From assembly GCA_965249225.1 (NCBI GenBank), contig CBDFLT010000009.1, positions 372,001-436,000 of the forward strand: a stretch of 64,000 nucleotides of DNA, given 5' to 3'. Every line of letters begins with the position of its first letter. Position 1 is the stretch's first letter. Of the stretch, positions 25,183 to 33,514 are shown one piece after another. The notes below the pieces were generated by a model that did not search any database, was not told where the DNA came from, and saw only the letters and a program-made list of their open reading frames with translations. Origin of the DNA: CBDFLT01 sp965249225. Lineage in GTDB: Bacteria > Chloroflexota > Dehalococcoidia > Lucifugimonadales > G963668185. A program made the position numbers and the translations under genes.

Positions 25183-26649
25183 GTGAACGTCAGGCCGCGC
25201 GTTTCCCCATATCTGGCCCTTGTCCCCGTCTGTGCCGGCGTCTTCATCGCAGCAGACGACCAGACCGTAATCGTCACCATCCTGCCCCAGGTAATGCTGG
25301 ACATGGATGTGCCCGTTGGCGAGCTTGAGCGGGCGTTGTGGACCATTACCGGCTATCTGCTGGGCTATGTAGCGGCCATGCCCCTGATGGGACGGCTTTC
25401 AGACAACTGGGGGCACCGGCGACTATTCATCTTATCGACGGCGATATTCATGGCGGGATCAGTCGCGGCCGCCCTCGTCACCGACATGTCCTGGCTGGTG
25501 ACCGCCCGGGTGGTCCAGGCAGTCGGGGCGGGAGCGCTGGTGCCCATCTCCATTGCCATCGTCGGCGACCTGTTCCCTCCAACACGCAGGGGAGTGCCAC
25601 TCGGACTGGTGGGAGCATCGGCCGAGGCCGGGGGCGTGATAGGGCCCCTGTGGGGAGGGCTCTTCGTGAGGTTTCTGGACTGGCGATGGGTGTTCTGGGT
25701 CAACGTGCCGCTTGGGGCCACGGTCGTGCTGTTCCTCGTATTGCTACTGAGGCCAAGCCCAAGGCACCAAGCGAAGGTCGATTACCTGGGCGGAGCGCTG
25801 ATCGCCGTCAGCCTCGCCGCGCTGACCCTGGGCCTGGCAAGGATCGACTCGGCCGATGCCTTGCTAGCTGGCTACTTTGCCGTTTCCGGCGTGACTCTGG
25901 CGCTGTTCATCCTGCGTCAGATCGGAGCAACGGCCCCCCTGCTCCCACTGTCGATGTTCAGAGGATGGGCGTTCAGCGCCGCCAACGTCACCCACATGCT
26001 GGTCGGCGGTGCACTGATAATCGCGATGGTGACGATACCCCTTATGGCGGACACGGTATTGGGCCAGGCCCCTTTGGAGGGGGGTCTGCGGCTGATGCGC
26101 ATGATGGCCGCGATAGCGGTGGGGGCAATCCTCGGCGGGATCATCTCCCAGCGCCTTAGCTACGGGTTTTCCGCCGTTGGGGGGTTGGCGCTGGCCGCGG
26201 TGGGATTCCTGTTTATGAGCCGATGGGACCTGGGAATCGCCGACCCGGCGATGACTGTCCACCTTTTTATTACTGGACTGGGATTCGGCCTGCTGATAGC
26301 GCCCATTGGACTGGCCGCGATCAACTCGGTGGAGGTGGAAAACAGAGGGTCCGCGGCGGCGACGGTGACGGCCATGCGCATGATCGGCATGACCACCGGC
26401 CTTGCCGCGATGGCGGCCTGGGGCACAAATCGCTTCGTCGAGCTGTCGGCCGGACTTAGACTACCGCTACCCGAGCTGGGGGAGACGGCGGAGCAGACTC
26501 AACTGCGTGTGGAGCAGTTCAACGCCGGCGTAACCAACGTGGGCCTGACCCTGTTCAACGACTTCTTCCTGATAGCGATGGTGTTATGCCTGATCGCGAT
26601 CGTCCCGGCGGCGCTGATGGCCTGGAAGAGGGGCCGCATCCGCGACTGA
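25183..26649 (+). CDS. MFS exporter, DHA2 (14-span) family
   Basis: 488 residues with about 14 hydrophobic spans. The motif A region is LMGRLSDNWGHRRLFI (near 68), with the motif C helix LGLVGASAEAGGVIGPLWGG (near 145) typical of drug/H+ antiporters. The start is GTG 25183, 40 bases after the lipoprotein stop; the Shine-Dalgarno is weak. The neighbouring LppX-type lipoprotein recalls the LprG (Rv1411c) and P55 (Rv1410c) pair of Mycobacterium, so a lipid- or toxic-compound exporter is inferred. Convergent with the NmrA-like gene. Confidence 0.87.
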   Translation: MNVRPRVSPYLALVPVCAGVFIAADDQTVIVTILPQVMLDMDVPVGELERALWTITGYLLGYVAAMPLMGRLSDNWGHRRLFILSTAIFMAGSVAAALVTDMSWLVTARVVQAVGAGALVPISIAIVGDLFPPTRRGVPLGLVGASAEAGGVIGPLWGGLFVRFLDWRWVFWVNVPLGATVVLFLVLLLRPSPRHQAKVDYLGGALIAVSLAALTLGLARIDSADALLAGYFAVSGVTLALFILRQIGATAPLLPLSMFRGWAFSAANVTHMLVGGALIIAMVTIPLMADTVLGQAPLEGGLRLMRMMAAIAVGAILGGIISQRLSYGFSAVGGLALAAVGFLFMSRWDLGIADPAMTVHLFITGLGFGLLIAPIGLAAINSVEVENRGSAAATVTAMRMIGMTTGLAAMAAWGTNRFVELSAGLRLPLPELGETAEQTQLRVEQFNAGVTNVGLTLFNDFFLIAMVLCLIAIVPAALMAWKRGRIRD

Positions 26650-26684
26650 GACCCCATCCTACTATGGACGGGGTCTCGCTTTAT
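26648..26684. terminator. bidirectional terminator hairpin
   Basis: GAGACCCC and GGGGTCTC form a perfect 8-bp stem (26648-26655 with 26670-26677), with a 14-base loop containing an inner CCAT/ATGG pairing. It overlaps the MFS stop codon and is followed by GCTTTAT. It separates convergent genes. Confidence 0.6.
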
Positions 26685-26696
26685 AAGCCGGTTGCC

Positions 26697-27563
26697 TCAG
26701 CTTCCCGACTTGCCGTTGGCGCCGAATGCCTGGGCGAAGTCGCGGGCGAATGTTTCGAAGGACCGGGCGGGGCTGCCGGTAAGCTGCTGGACATGCGGAG
26801 TCGTCAGGTCCGCGTAGCCCTCGCTGAAGCCCTCCATTAGCTCGACGTGGCCTTCGGCGATCCACTCCGGCATGCCCATGCCGACCATCGCTTGCCGAGC
26901 GGCATCCAGAGGTACGTCGACATAGGAGACTTCCTTGCCGGTGGCCTTGGAAAGCCCGTCGGCCACATCGTGGAACGAAATGGAGGCCGGACCTGTCAGG
27001 ACGTACGTTTTGCCCTCGTGACCCTCTGACGTAAGGACTTTGAGCGCCACGTCCGCGACATCTCTCACATCTATCATCCCCAGCCGGCCCTCCTTGAACG
27101 GCATGTACACCACGCCGTCCGATGCCACTGTCTGAGCCGCCATCATAGTGTTCTGCATGAAGAATGTGGGTTTGACCATCGTGTAGGACAGCCCAGACTC
27201 CTCCATCGCCCTCTCGGCCTCCTCAAGCTGCTGGATGATTCGGCTCTCACTCGGGCCGTAACCGGTCTGTCTCACTATGTGAGGTCTCCCGGCTCTCTTC
27301 GCGGCCTCTATCACGTTTCTCGCCTGCTGGGCTCCAGTCGGTCCGTTGGAAGTGATCAGGTAGACCTTGTCCGCCCCGGCGACAGCGCTCTCCAGGGTTT
27401 CAGGCCTATCCATGTCGCCGACGATGATCTCCACTCCGAGGTCCCTGAGCGGCTGCGCCTTCGAAGCGTCATGGACCAATGCCCGCACCTGCTCGCCCGC
27501 CTTCCGCAGCGCCGGAATCAGCAGACTCGCCACGTTGCCGGTTGCTCCAGTTACCAGAATCAT
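26697..27563 (-). CDS. NmrA-like NAD(P)-binding reductase
   Basis: 288 residues of the atypical short-chain dehydrogenase class. The Rossmann start MILVTGATGNVASLLIPAL has the GxxGxxG pattern. Then ALVHDASKAQPL, a dinucleotide-binding acidic turn (GDMDRPETL), and YLITSN follow. The catalytic Tyr-Lys pair of classical SDRs is not evident. QTGYGPSES and LSYTMVKPTFFMQN match the quinone-reductase (QorB) or NmrA branch. AGGAGGAG precedes the ATG. It lies 130 bases downstream of the small alpha-beta gene on the same strand, and both are probably controlled by the divergent MarR. Confidence 0.85.
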   Translation of the reverse strand: MILVTGATGNVASLLIPALRKAGEQVRALVHDASKAQPLRDLGVEIIVGDMDRPETLESAVAGADKVYLITSNGPTGAQQARNVIEAAKRAGRPHIVRQTGYGPSESRIIQQLEEAERAMEESGLSYTMVKPTFFMQNTMMAAQTVASDGVVYMPFKEGRLGMIDVRDVADVALKVLTSEGHEGKTYVLTGPASISFHDVADGLSKATGKEVSYVDVPLDAARQAMVGMGMPEWIAEGHVELMEGFSEGYADLTTPHVQQLTGSPARSFETFARDFAQAFGANGKSGS

Positions 27564-27626
27564 TGTCTACTCCTCCTGTTGAAGTTAAATAAACTGGCTA
27601 CCCTTTACCAGCGATCGGATGGTCCC

Positions 27627-27896
27627 TTAACCTTGCTTCTCAGCCACGTAGAACGCCCGGCCGGTGACTTTCGCGGCACGGGTTCCACTCTTGAACTCGT
27701 CCGTCTGGAACCACTCGTTAGCCCTGGGTACGTCATCCACCACCAGGTGGACGAGCGCGGCGCCAGGGTCCCGTACGTCACGGTACACGTAGTCGTCGGT
27801 GATCCCGTAGTCCTTTCGCTCCTCCACAAACGAGTCGTGGATCTTCTGCCAACCGTCGTAGTCGTCCGTGCTGAGCCAAATCATGATGTGTGGCAT
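27627..27896 (-). CDS. small alpha-beta barrel-like protein, unknown
   Basis: 89 residues, start ATG 27896 with GGGAGG upstream. The pattern MPHIMIWLSTDDYDGWQKIHDSF ... DDYVYRDVRDPGAALVHLVVDDVPRANEWFQTDEF resembles dimeric ferredoxin-like small enzymes (antibiotic-monooxygenase-like or DUF3764-like). I cannot name a family with confidence. It is directly divergent from the MarR gene and shares promoter elements with it, and it leads into the NmrA-like reductase, so the three form one regulated locus. Confidence 0.6.
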   Translation of the reverse strand: MPHIMIWLSTDDYDGWQKIHDSFVEERKDYGITDDYVYRDVRDPGAALVHLVVDDVPRANEWFQTDEFKSGTRAAKVTGRAFYVAEKQG

Positions 27897-27918
27897 CGCT
27901 TACCTCCCTTAAGTTGTC

Positions 27919-27934
27919 TTGATTGCTTAATCAA
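27919..27934. promoter_or_regulatory. palindromic operator candidate for the MarR regulator
   Basis: TTGATT, GCTT, AATCAA is a perfect inverted repeat between the divergent genes. A related half-palindromic site TTGTTTAAGCAA lies at 27981-27992, between the -35 and -10 of the MarR promoter. Both resemble MarR-type AT-rich operators. Confidence 0.5.
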
Positions 27935-27948
27935 TCATTGCCTTAACA

Positions 27949-27977
27949 ACCATATCACTGGTTAATTGTGTTGTCAA
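27949..27977 (-). promoter_or_regulatory. promoter of the 89-residue gene (minus strand)
   Basis: On the minus strand TTGACA (27977-27972), 17-base spacer, TATGGT (27954-27949). The -35 is a perfect match and shares bases with the -35 of the divergent MarR promoter. Confidence 0.6.
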
Positions 27978-27999
27978 TAGTTGTTTAAGCAAATATTGT
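27971..27999 (+). promoter_or_regulatory. promoter of the MarR gene, with internal operator
   Basis: TTGTCA (27971-27976), 17-base spacer, TATTGT (27994-27999). The spacer contains the near-palindrome TTGTTTAAGCAA, so binding by the regulator would block its own promoter and, through the shared -35, the divergent one. Confidence 0.55.
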
Positions 28000-28015
28000 G
28001 TGATATGCTCAGAGC

Positions 28016-28489
28016 ATGGATTTTGATATCGAAATCGAGCCTGAGCGGCTGGCCGCGTGGGAGGACTTGATAAGGACCATTGGCTCTTTATTGAGGGCCT
28101 TCGAACGGGACCTGCAAGAGTCTGAAGGCCTACCGCTGACCTGGTATGACGTGCTTGTCCAGCTCTACGCGGCCCCGGAGAAGCGTCTCAGGATGCAGGC
28201 CCTTGCCGACGAAGTGATACTAAGCCGCAGCGGCCTCACCCGGCTCGTCGACCGCATGGAAGAGGCCGGACTGGTCCGCAGGGAGCCTTCAAAGGAGGAC
28301 CGGCGCGGATACTACGCCGTCATGACGGAGGAGGGTCAGCGGGTGTTCCTGCAGGCTATGCCCGTACATCACAGGGGCATCTACGAGCACTTCACCCGGC
28401 ACCTGGACGACGCTGACGTTCAAGCCCTACGCGCTGCGATCGCAAAGGTAAAGAAGGCGAACCAGCCCCCGGACGCCGGCGGCGCTTGA
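28016..28489 (+). CDS. MarR-family transcriptional regulator
   Basis: 157 residues with the winged helix in the usual place: ALADEVILSRSGLTRLVDRMEEAGLVRREPSKEDRRGYYAVMT-type text (about residues 62-105), flanked by dimerisation helices (20-45 and 115-150). ATG 28016. Probably represses itself and the divergent small protein plus NmrA-like reductase in response to an unknown small molecule; that is inference from the shared promoter and operator. The end of the gene is 35 bases from the end of convergent thyX. Confidence 0.9.
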   Translation: MDFDIEIEPERLAAWEDLIRTIGSLLRAFERDLQESEGLPLTWYDVLVQLYAAPEKRLRMQALADEVILSRSGLTRLVDRMEEAGLVRREPSKEDRRGYYAVMTEEGQRVFLQAMPVHHRGIYEHFTRHLDDADVQALRAAIAKVKKANQPPDAGGA

Positions 28490-28524
28490 GGTGGGCTGGG
28501 AAGCTGCTTCGAGGCCGCGGGCGC

Positions 28525-29931
28525 TCAGGAACGGAGCTGGAGGTACTTGAACAGCAGCGGGTGCTCCTTCTGTGTAAGCTCCATCGCCTGGCCGACGACC
28601 TCTCGCAGTGTAAAGTGGGCCTGGGACTGCGTGCGCAGCTTGAAGAGGTGGTAGCACTCCCTCAGATTCATCTTTGAGAGGACGCGCCGGTTGTGGGCGT
28701 GGGTCACGAGGTACCGCGCGACGTCCGGTAGCTCCCGGGCAACCCGCTCGAACCCCTCCTCAGCCGTCGACATCGCCTCTTGGAACCGGCCTTTGAGGCC
28801 GGCCCCTTCCACGAGAGGCGGCACGATGTAGCCGTGGACCACAGTCAGGGGCTGGGGGATGTACGTCTGCATCCGGTGGCGCTTGAACTCACGATAGGCG
28901 CCGTAGTCCATCGTAAGGTCGAAGGTGTAGTCCACCGTCTCCAGCTCGCGTACCGGGATGTCGTGGCCACCGAGGCGACTCATGGCCTCATCCACAACGC
29001 GCTCGCGTTCCTCGGCGCCCATGTCTCTGGCCCGGGACCAGGCGACGTCGTAGGGCTCGCCGGAATGCCTATACAGCAGCGCGGCGACCAGCTTTTGCTC
29101 CGCCTGGGGATCGGCGTGCACCAGCTTCGCCTCCACTCCTCCGAGGGCCTGGTCAGGCGGATGAGTCTTAATGGGGCCGGCCGCGTCCTGCTGGGCGCTC
29201 CGAGTCAGCGCCAGGTACTCGTTGTAATCGGCGTACTTGATAAGGGTGGGCGTGATCTCCCTGCCCTGCTCCTTAAGGTCTTGTCCTATCTCACGTTCTT
29301 CCATGAGGCCGGAGGAGAGGAGCTTGGTGATGGCGTGCTCCATCCCCCTGGCGTTGATCGTGAAGCCCACGTTGGTCACGGTTGCGGCCGGAAGCAGAAA
29401 CCTGGCGCTGTCGGTGGCCACCCGCCTGATGCGCAACCGGTGCCCTTTGTCGCTCTCCTCCTCGCGTTGAGGGGTCTCGTGCGAGAGGAACTCGCGTAGG
29501 CCCTCGGTGACCGCACCGTAGGCCTCGAAAAGGCCGTCGCAGGCGGACACGAACACCTCTCGCAGGGGGTGTCCATCCATCTCCTTGGGAACATGGTAGT
29601 GGCCCGGACCGATGACCTGATAGCGCGAGGAAAGCTCCGTATAGGAGGCCAGGCGGTTGTCCTCGAGGTCGTCGGCCACCAGGCGGGAGATGTTCTCCAC
29701 GGCCATGTGGAGGACGGCGTGCTCCGCCACGGAGGCGTGGCCGTAGTTGAGAACCCACCGCTCGTGGAAGTCCGCCGCCTTCTCCTCGGTCACCCGCTTG
29801 GCGATGACATCGAACGGATCGGGGGAGCGCGAGGTCATGGCGAACACAACCGCAAGCTGCTCTTCGGTTAGCTTTCGGGGGTCCAGTGGGTAGATGCGGC
29901 GCTGGGCTGCGGTTTGATGCTCTACGGCCAT
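28525..29931 (-). CDS. thyX: double-length ThyX-type flavin-dependent thymidylate synthase homologue
   Basis: 468 residues, about twice the usual 220-250. The N-terminal half has HASVAEHAVLHMAVENISR and NRLASYTELSSRYQ, related to the ThyX signature RHRxxSxNExSxRY but with the first RH replaced. The C-terminal half has GEPYDVAWSRARDM, TFDLTMDYGAYREFKRHRMQT and LRECYHLFKLRTQSQAH, which holds the RHR. The two halves look like a tandem duplication with the signature split between them, so one active site may need both. ATG 29931 is 11 bases after the E2 stop, so it may be cotranscribed with the pyruvate dehydrogenase genes. No ThyA is in the window. Confidence 0.82.
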   Translation of the reverse strand: MAVEHQTAAQRRIYPLDPRKLTEEQLAVVFAMTSRSPDPFDVIAKRVTEEKAADFHERWVLNYGHASVAEHAVLHMAVENISRLVADDLEDNRLASYTELSSRYQVIGPGHYHVPKEMDGHPLREVFVSACDGLFEAYGAVTEGLREFLSHETPQREEESDKGHRLRIRRVATDSARFLLPAATVTNVGFTINARGMEHAITKLLSSGLMEEREIGQDLKEQGREITPTLIKYADYNEYLALTRSAQQDAAGPIKTHPPDQALGGVEAKLVHADPQAEQKLVAALLYRHSGEPYDVAWSRARDMGAEERERVVDEAMSRLGGHDIPVRELETVDYTFDLTMDYGAYREFKRHRMQTYIPQPLTVVHGYIVPPLVEGAGLKGRFQEAMSTAEEGFERVARELPDVARYLVTHAHNRRVLSKMNLRECYHLFKLRTQSQAHFTLREVVGQAMELTQKEHPLLFKYLQLRS

Positions 29932-29942
29932 AATGGGGGCTT

Positions 29943-31214
29943 CTAGAGCATTAGGACCGAGGGGCTTTCAAGGAGGTTCTTGATCTCGATCAGGAACTGA
30001 GCTCCCTCCGCGCCGTCTACCAAACGATGATCCGCCGACAAGGTGGCGTCCATTACCTGCCGGACGACGATTTCATCGTCTCGGACTACAGGCCTCTTGG
30101 ATACCCTCCCCACGGCGAGCACGGCGGCCTGGGGCGGGTGAATGATGGCCGCGAAGCTGGTTACGTCGAACATGCCCAGGTTGCTGATGCTGAAGGTGCC
30201 GCCGGTGTACTCCTCCGGGTGGAGGGTGCCGCTCTTTGCCCGCGCGATGAGGTCCGTGCTGGCCCTGGCCACCTCGGAGAGCGACTTGTTGGCGCAGTCG
30301 AGAATGGCGGGGACGATCAAGCCCTCCTCCTCGGCGATGGCGATGCCGACGTTTATCTGCTCGTTCATCTGTATGCCGTCTTCCACGAAGAAGGCGTTGA
30401 ACTTGGGATGCTTCTTCAACGCCCCAACGCACGCCTTGAGGATGATGTCGTTGACCGATACGCGCACGCCTTCAGGCTTCAGGGCCTCGTTGATCTGCCG
30501 GCGCAGGTCTATCGCCCTAGTCATGTCGATCTCAGAGGTGATATAGAAGTGGGGTGTTTGCTGCTTGCTCCTGACCGTCACTTTGGCGATCTGCTGCCTC
30601 ATGCGCGACAGGGGCACTTTCTCTCCGGGGCCGACCTGGGGCGCAACCGCCGCGGGTTCAGGCGTGGCAGGGGCCTCGGCCGGCGTCACCGCCTGCGTGG
30701 CCTCTACCTTCAGAACGTCGTCTTTGACGATTCGGCCGCCGGGCCCCGTGCCCTGTATCTGAGTGAGGTCGACGCCACGCTCCGACGCCAATCGGCGGGC
30801 GGCAGGTGACGCGCGTAGCTCACGTCCAAGCTCTGGAGCCTCAACTTGCGGAGCCGGCGCCGGCGCCTGGACTTCAGAAGGCGGGGGAGGGGCCTCCACG
30901 GCCTCTACACCTTCTACGGGTTGATCGCCAGAGGGCGCCTCAGGCAATTCGATGGCCGTTTCGGGAATTTCCTCGTCTTCGGTACCAACAATAGCGATAG
31001 GCTGGCCGACCGCGACGGAAATACCCTCAGACACCAGAACCTTCCGAAGGATACCGGCGGCGTAGGACTCGAACTCGACGACCGCTTTGTCGGTTTCGAT
31101 CTCGGCGATGGGCTCGCCCATCTTGACTTCCGAGCCCTCATTCTTGAGCCAGCGGACGACGGTCCCCTCCTGCATGTCGTAGCCCATCTGGGGCATGGTA
31201 AGTTCAGTAGCCAG
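29943..31214 (-). CDS. pdhC: dihydrolipoamide acyltransferase (E2) of 2-oxoacid dehydrogenase complex
   Basis: The first ATG is 31196, but reading back to CTG 31214 gives LATELTMPQMGYDMQEG, the usual family start, and CTG is six bases after GGAGG (31225-31221). No ATG, GTG or TTG is available further up before a stop. Length is then 423. Domains: lipoyl domain (1-80, lipoyl Lys in IETDKAVVEFES), Pro/Ala/Glu linker, peripheral-subunit-binding domain (about 120-160, ASPAARRLASERGVDL), a second Ala-rich linker, and the catalytic domain with SADHRLVDGAEGA (HxxxDG) near the end. Works with the E1 and E3 genes upstream on the same strand. Confidence 0.92.
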   Translation of the reverse strand: MATELTMPQMGYDMQEGTVVRWLKNEGSEVKMGEPIAEIETDKAVVEFESYAAGILRKVLVSEGISVAVGQPIAIVGTEDEEIPETAIELPEAPSGDQPVEGVEAVEAPPPPSEVQAPAPAPQVEAPELGRELRASPAARRLASERGVDLTQIQGTGPGGRIVKDDVLKVEATQAVTPAEAPATPEPAAVAPQVGPGEKVPLSRMRQQIAKVTVRSKQQTPHFYITSEIDMTRAIDLRRQINEALKPEGVRVSVNDIILKACVGALKKHPKFNAFFVEDGIQMNEQINVGIAIAEEEGLIVPAILDCANKSLSEVARASTDLIARAKSGTLHPEEYTGGTFSISNLGMFDVTSFAAIIHPPQAAVLAVGRVSKRPVVRDDEIVVRQVMDATLSADHRLVDGAEGAQFLIEIKNLLESPSVLML

Positions 31215-31305
31215 GGCCTGCCTCCCCTTGCGAACGCCGGCTAGAAGCTATTCCAAAACGCCCGTCGACCGGTTAGAGGGCCTCCCCACTCCAAGTTGCT
31301 TTGTT

Positions 31306-31342
31306 CCCACTCAGCCCGCACCAGACAGTGTCCGAAGGCGTC
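31306..31342. repeat. degenerate intergenic repeat, copy 2
   Basis: Related to 17521-17557 at 29 of 37 positions. It sits in the 165-base gap between pdhB and E2. No promoter or terminator is evident in this gap. Confidence 0.4.
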
Positions 31343-31379
31343 CAAATTCTGTGAAACTACGGGACCGCCTTAGCCACCT

Positions 31380-32357
31380 CTAGATGCCGAAGGTCTTCTC
31401 GATCTCCCGTATTATACTCCGATCATCGGGAATTGCAGCGGGTTCGAGCTTGCTGGAATAAGGGGCGGGGACCTCGACGCCGCCGACCCGTCCCACCGGG
31501 CCGTCCAGATAGTCGAAGGCCTTTTCCTGAATCTGGCTGGCGACCTCCGCGGCGAAGCCCCCCGTCCGCCAGAACTCCTCGACTACTATGGCGCGACCGG
31601 TCTTCTTCACCGACTGGATGACGGTATCCACGTCCAGCGGGCGAAGGGTCCGGAGGTCGATTACCTCGGCACTGACATCTCTGGCCTCCAACGTCTGTGC
31701 GGCCTGCAGCGCGGTGTGGACCATGCGAGAGTAGGCGACCATGGTGACGTCGGTGCCGGGACGCGCCACATGCGCTTGACCAAAAGGGACCTCGTAATGC
31801 TCGTCCGGCACGTCGCCCCGCACGCCGTAAAGGAGCGAGTGCTCCGAAAAGATGATGGGGTCCTGCTCCTTAAGGGCAGTCCGAAACAAGCCAAGGGCGT
31901 CATAAGGGCTGGAGGGCACGACCACTTTGAGGCCAGGCACCGACGCGAACCACGGCTCGAAACTCTGGGAGTGGGTGGCGCCCAGGTTCCCGCCGCCTCC
32001 TGTGACGGTCCTGATGATCACGGGAACCGTAATATGTCCGTCGGACATATACCGCAGCTTGGCGGCGTTGTTGATGACCTGGTCCATGGCCAGAAGCATG
32101 AAGTTGATGGTCATGATTTCGGCGATGGGCCTCAGCCCGGCCATCGCGGCGCCGATGGCAGAACCAACGATTATCGACTCGCCCAGGGGACTGTCCTTGA
32201 TACGCTCCGCGCCGTATTTCTCCAGGAACCCCTTGGTTACCGCGTAGGGGCCGCCGTAGGCCCCGATGTCCTCCCCTATCATGAACACCCTGTCGTCATT
32301 GTCCAGGGCCTCGCGCAATCCACGGGCGACCGCCTCTCTGAGGTTCATCTCAGCCAT
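31380..32357 (-). CDS. pdhB: 2-oxoacid dehydrogenase E1 beta subunit
   Basis: 325 residues. Transketolase-like beta chain: MAEMNLREAVARGLREAL, FMIGEDIGAYGGPYAVTKGFLEKYG, MTINFMLLAMDQVINNAAKLRYMSDGH-type text with the ThDP-activating region, and the C-terminal swivel domain (from about 200, VIDLRTLRPLDVDTV). The ATG overlaps the pdhA stop by eight bases. It forms the alpha2-beta2 decarboxylase with the next gene. Pyruvate is assumed, but branched-chain or acetoin-type complexes share the same layout. Confidence 0.93.
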   Translation of the reverse strand: MAEMNLREAVARGLREALDNDDRVFMIGEDIGAYGGPYAVTKGFLEKYGAERIKDSPLGESIIVGSAIGAAMAGLRPIAEIMTINFMLLAMDQVINNAAKLRYMSDGHITVPVIIRTVTGGGGNLGATHSQSFEPWFASVPGLKVVVPSSPYDALGLFRTALKEQDPIIFSEHSLLYGVRGDVPDEHYEVPFGQAHVARPGTDVTMVAYSRMVHTALQAAQTLEARDVSAEVIDLRTLRPLDVDTVIQSVKKTGRAIVVEEFWRTGGFAAEVASQIQEKAFDYLDGPVGRVGGVEVPAPYSSKLEPAAIPDDRSIIREIEKTFGI

Positions 32358-33324
32358 AGACGTTTTCCATCAGCGACTCGGGGTCCGGATCTTCGCTCTC
32401 TTCCGCAAAGCGGACCGCCTCCAGGATGGTGGTGTTCACCTCTTCGTCGATACGCTCCATCTCTCCCGATGTGAGCAGGCTCTCGCCTAGCACCGCCTCT
32501 TGAAATTGTCGGACGGGGTCCTTAGCTCTCCACTGATCGATCTCGGACGCATCCCGATACGTGGAGGGGTCGGCCATAGAGTGGCCGCGGAACCTGTACG
32601 TAAGCGCCTCAATAAAGACGGGCCCGCTGCCTGAGCGGGCCCGTTCTAGAGCCTCGATCGTCGCCTCCCGTACAGCCACCAGGTCCATGCCATCTACCTG
32701 CGCCGCGGGTATCCCGTACGAGTCTGCGAACAGGTATAGGTCTCTCCCCCGGGCGTGCATCGCCTCCACGTGAGAGCCCATGCCGTAGAGATTATTTTCG
32801 AGGAAAAAGAGGACGGGAAGCTTCCAGAGGCCGGCCAGGTTCAAGGACTCGTGAAATTCGCCCTCATTCACTGCGCCGTCACCAAAGAAACAGAGCACCA
32901 CCCTTTCCTCGCGTCTGTACTTGATGGCAAGAGCGAGCCCCACCGCGATTGGAATCTGCGCACCGACAATGGCGTAGCCTCCCATGAAATTTCTGGAGGC
33001 GTCGAACAGATGCATGGAGCCACCCCTCCCGCGACTGCTGCCGGTGGCCTTGCCGAAGAGCTCGGCCATGATGACCTTGGGGTCCATGCCTCTGGCCAGC
33101 GCGTGGCCGTGGTCTCTGTAATGGGTAACCACGTAGTCTTCGTCGCGGAGGACGGGGATGGCGCCTACCGCGATGGCCTCCTCGCCTATGTAGAGGTGAA
33201 GAAAGCCCCTGATCTTGCCTTGCATGTACTGGCGGGCGCTTTCCTCCTCGAACCGGCGGATCAGCCGTATCTGCCGGTACAGCTCCATAACCCGGCTCTT
33301 GTCTAGGTTTACAGCTACCGTCAT
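32350..33324 (-). CDS. pdhA: 2-oxoacid dehydrogenase E1 alpha subunit
   Basis: 324 residues. ThDP-binding motif GDGAVNEGEFHESLNLAGLWKLPVLFFLENN-type stretch (about residues 157-190, GDG then NN), GRGGSMHLFD near 100, and the phosphorylation-loop-like region YRFRGHSMADPSTYR near 265. GAGGTT lies six bases before the ATG. Followed directly by pdhB. The separate E1 alpha/beta form, rather than the single-chain AceE form, is the one seen in Gram-positives and Chloroflexota. Confidence 0.93.
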   Translation of the reverse strand: MTVAVNLDKSRVMELYRQIRLIRRFEEESARQYMQGKIRGFLHLYIGEEAIAVGAIPVLRDEDYVVTHYRDHGHALARGMDPKVIMAELFGKATGSSRGRGGSMHLFDASRNFMGGYAIVGAQIPIAVGLALAIKYRREERVVLCFFGDGAVNEGEFHESLNLAGLWKLPVLFFLENNLYGMGSHVEAMHARGRDLYLFADSYGIPAAQVDGMDLVAVREATIEALERARSGSGPVFIEALTYRFRGHSMADPSTYRDASEIDQWRAKDPVRQFQEAVLGESLLTSGEMERIDEEVNTTILEAVRFAEESEDPDPESLMENVYG

Positions 33325-33514
33325 GGCTAACCTCGTACGCCGCAGGCCAAGTCGGCCGTCAAAACCATCAGGGCACCGATACAGGAGAGCTTTTCAAAAT
33401 TACCAACGCCCTCCACCCCGCCAGCCAGACCAGTTTTGAGACTATTTCTACACCCGTATGGCCCTCAAAGGCAATGAGTAGTGTCCCTATGTATTTAGAT
33501 TCTCCGACGCTCCA

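Noticed and set aside
27279..27965. 228-codon plus-strand ORF
   Set aside because: Antisense to the NmrA-like and small genes and spans their promoter.
30027..30809. 260-codon plus-strand ORF
   Set aside because: Antisense to E2, no supporting motif.
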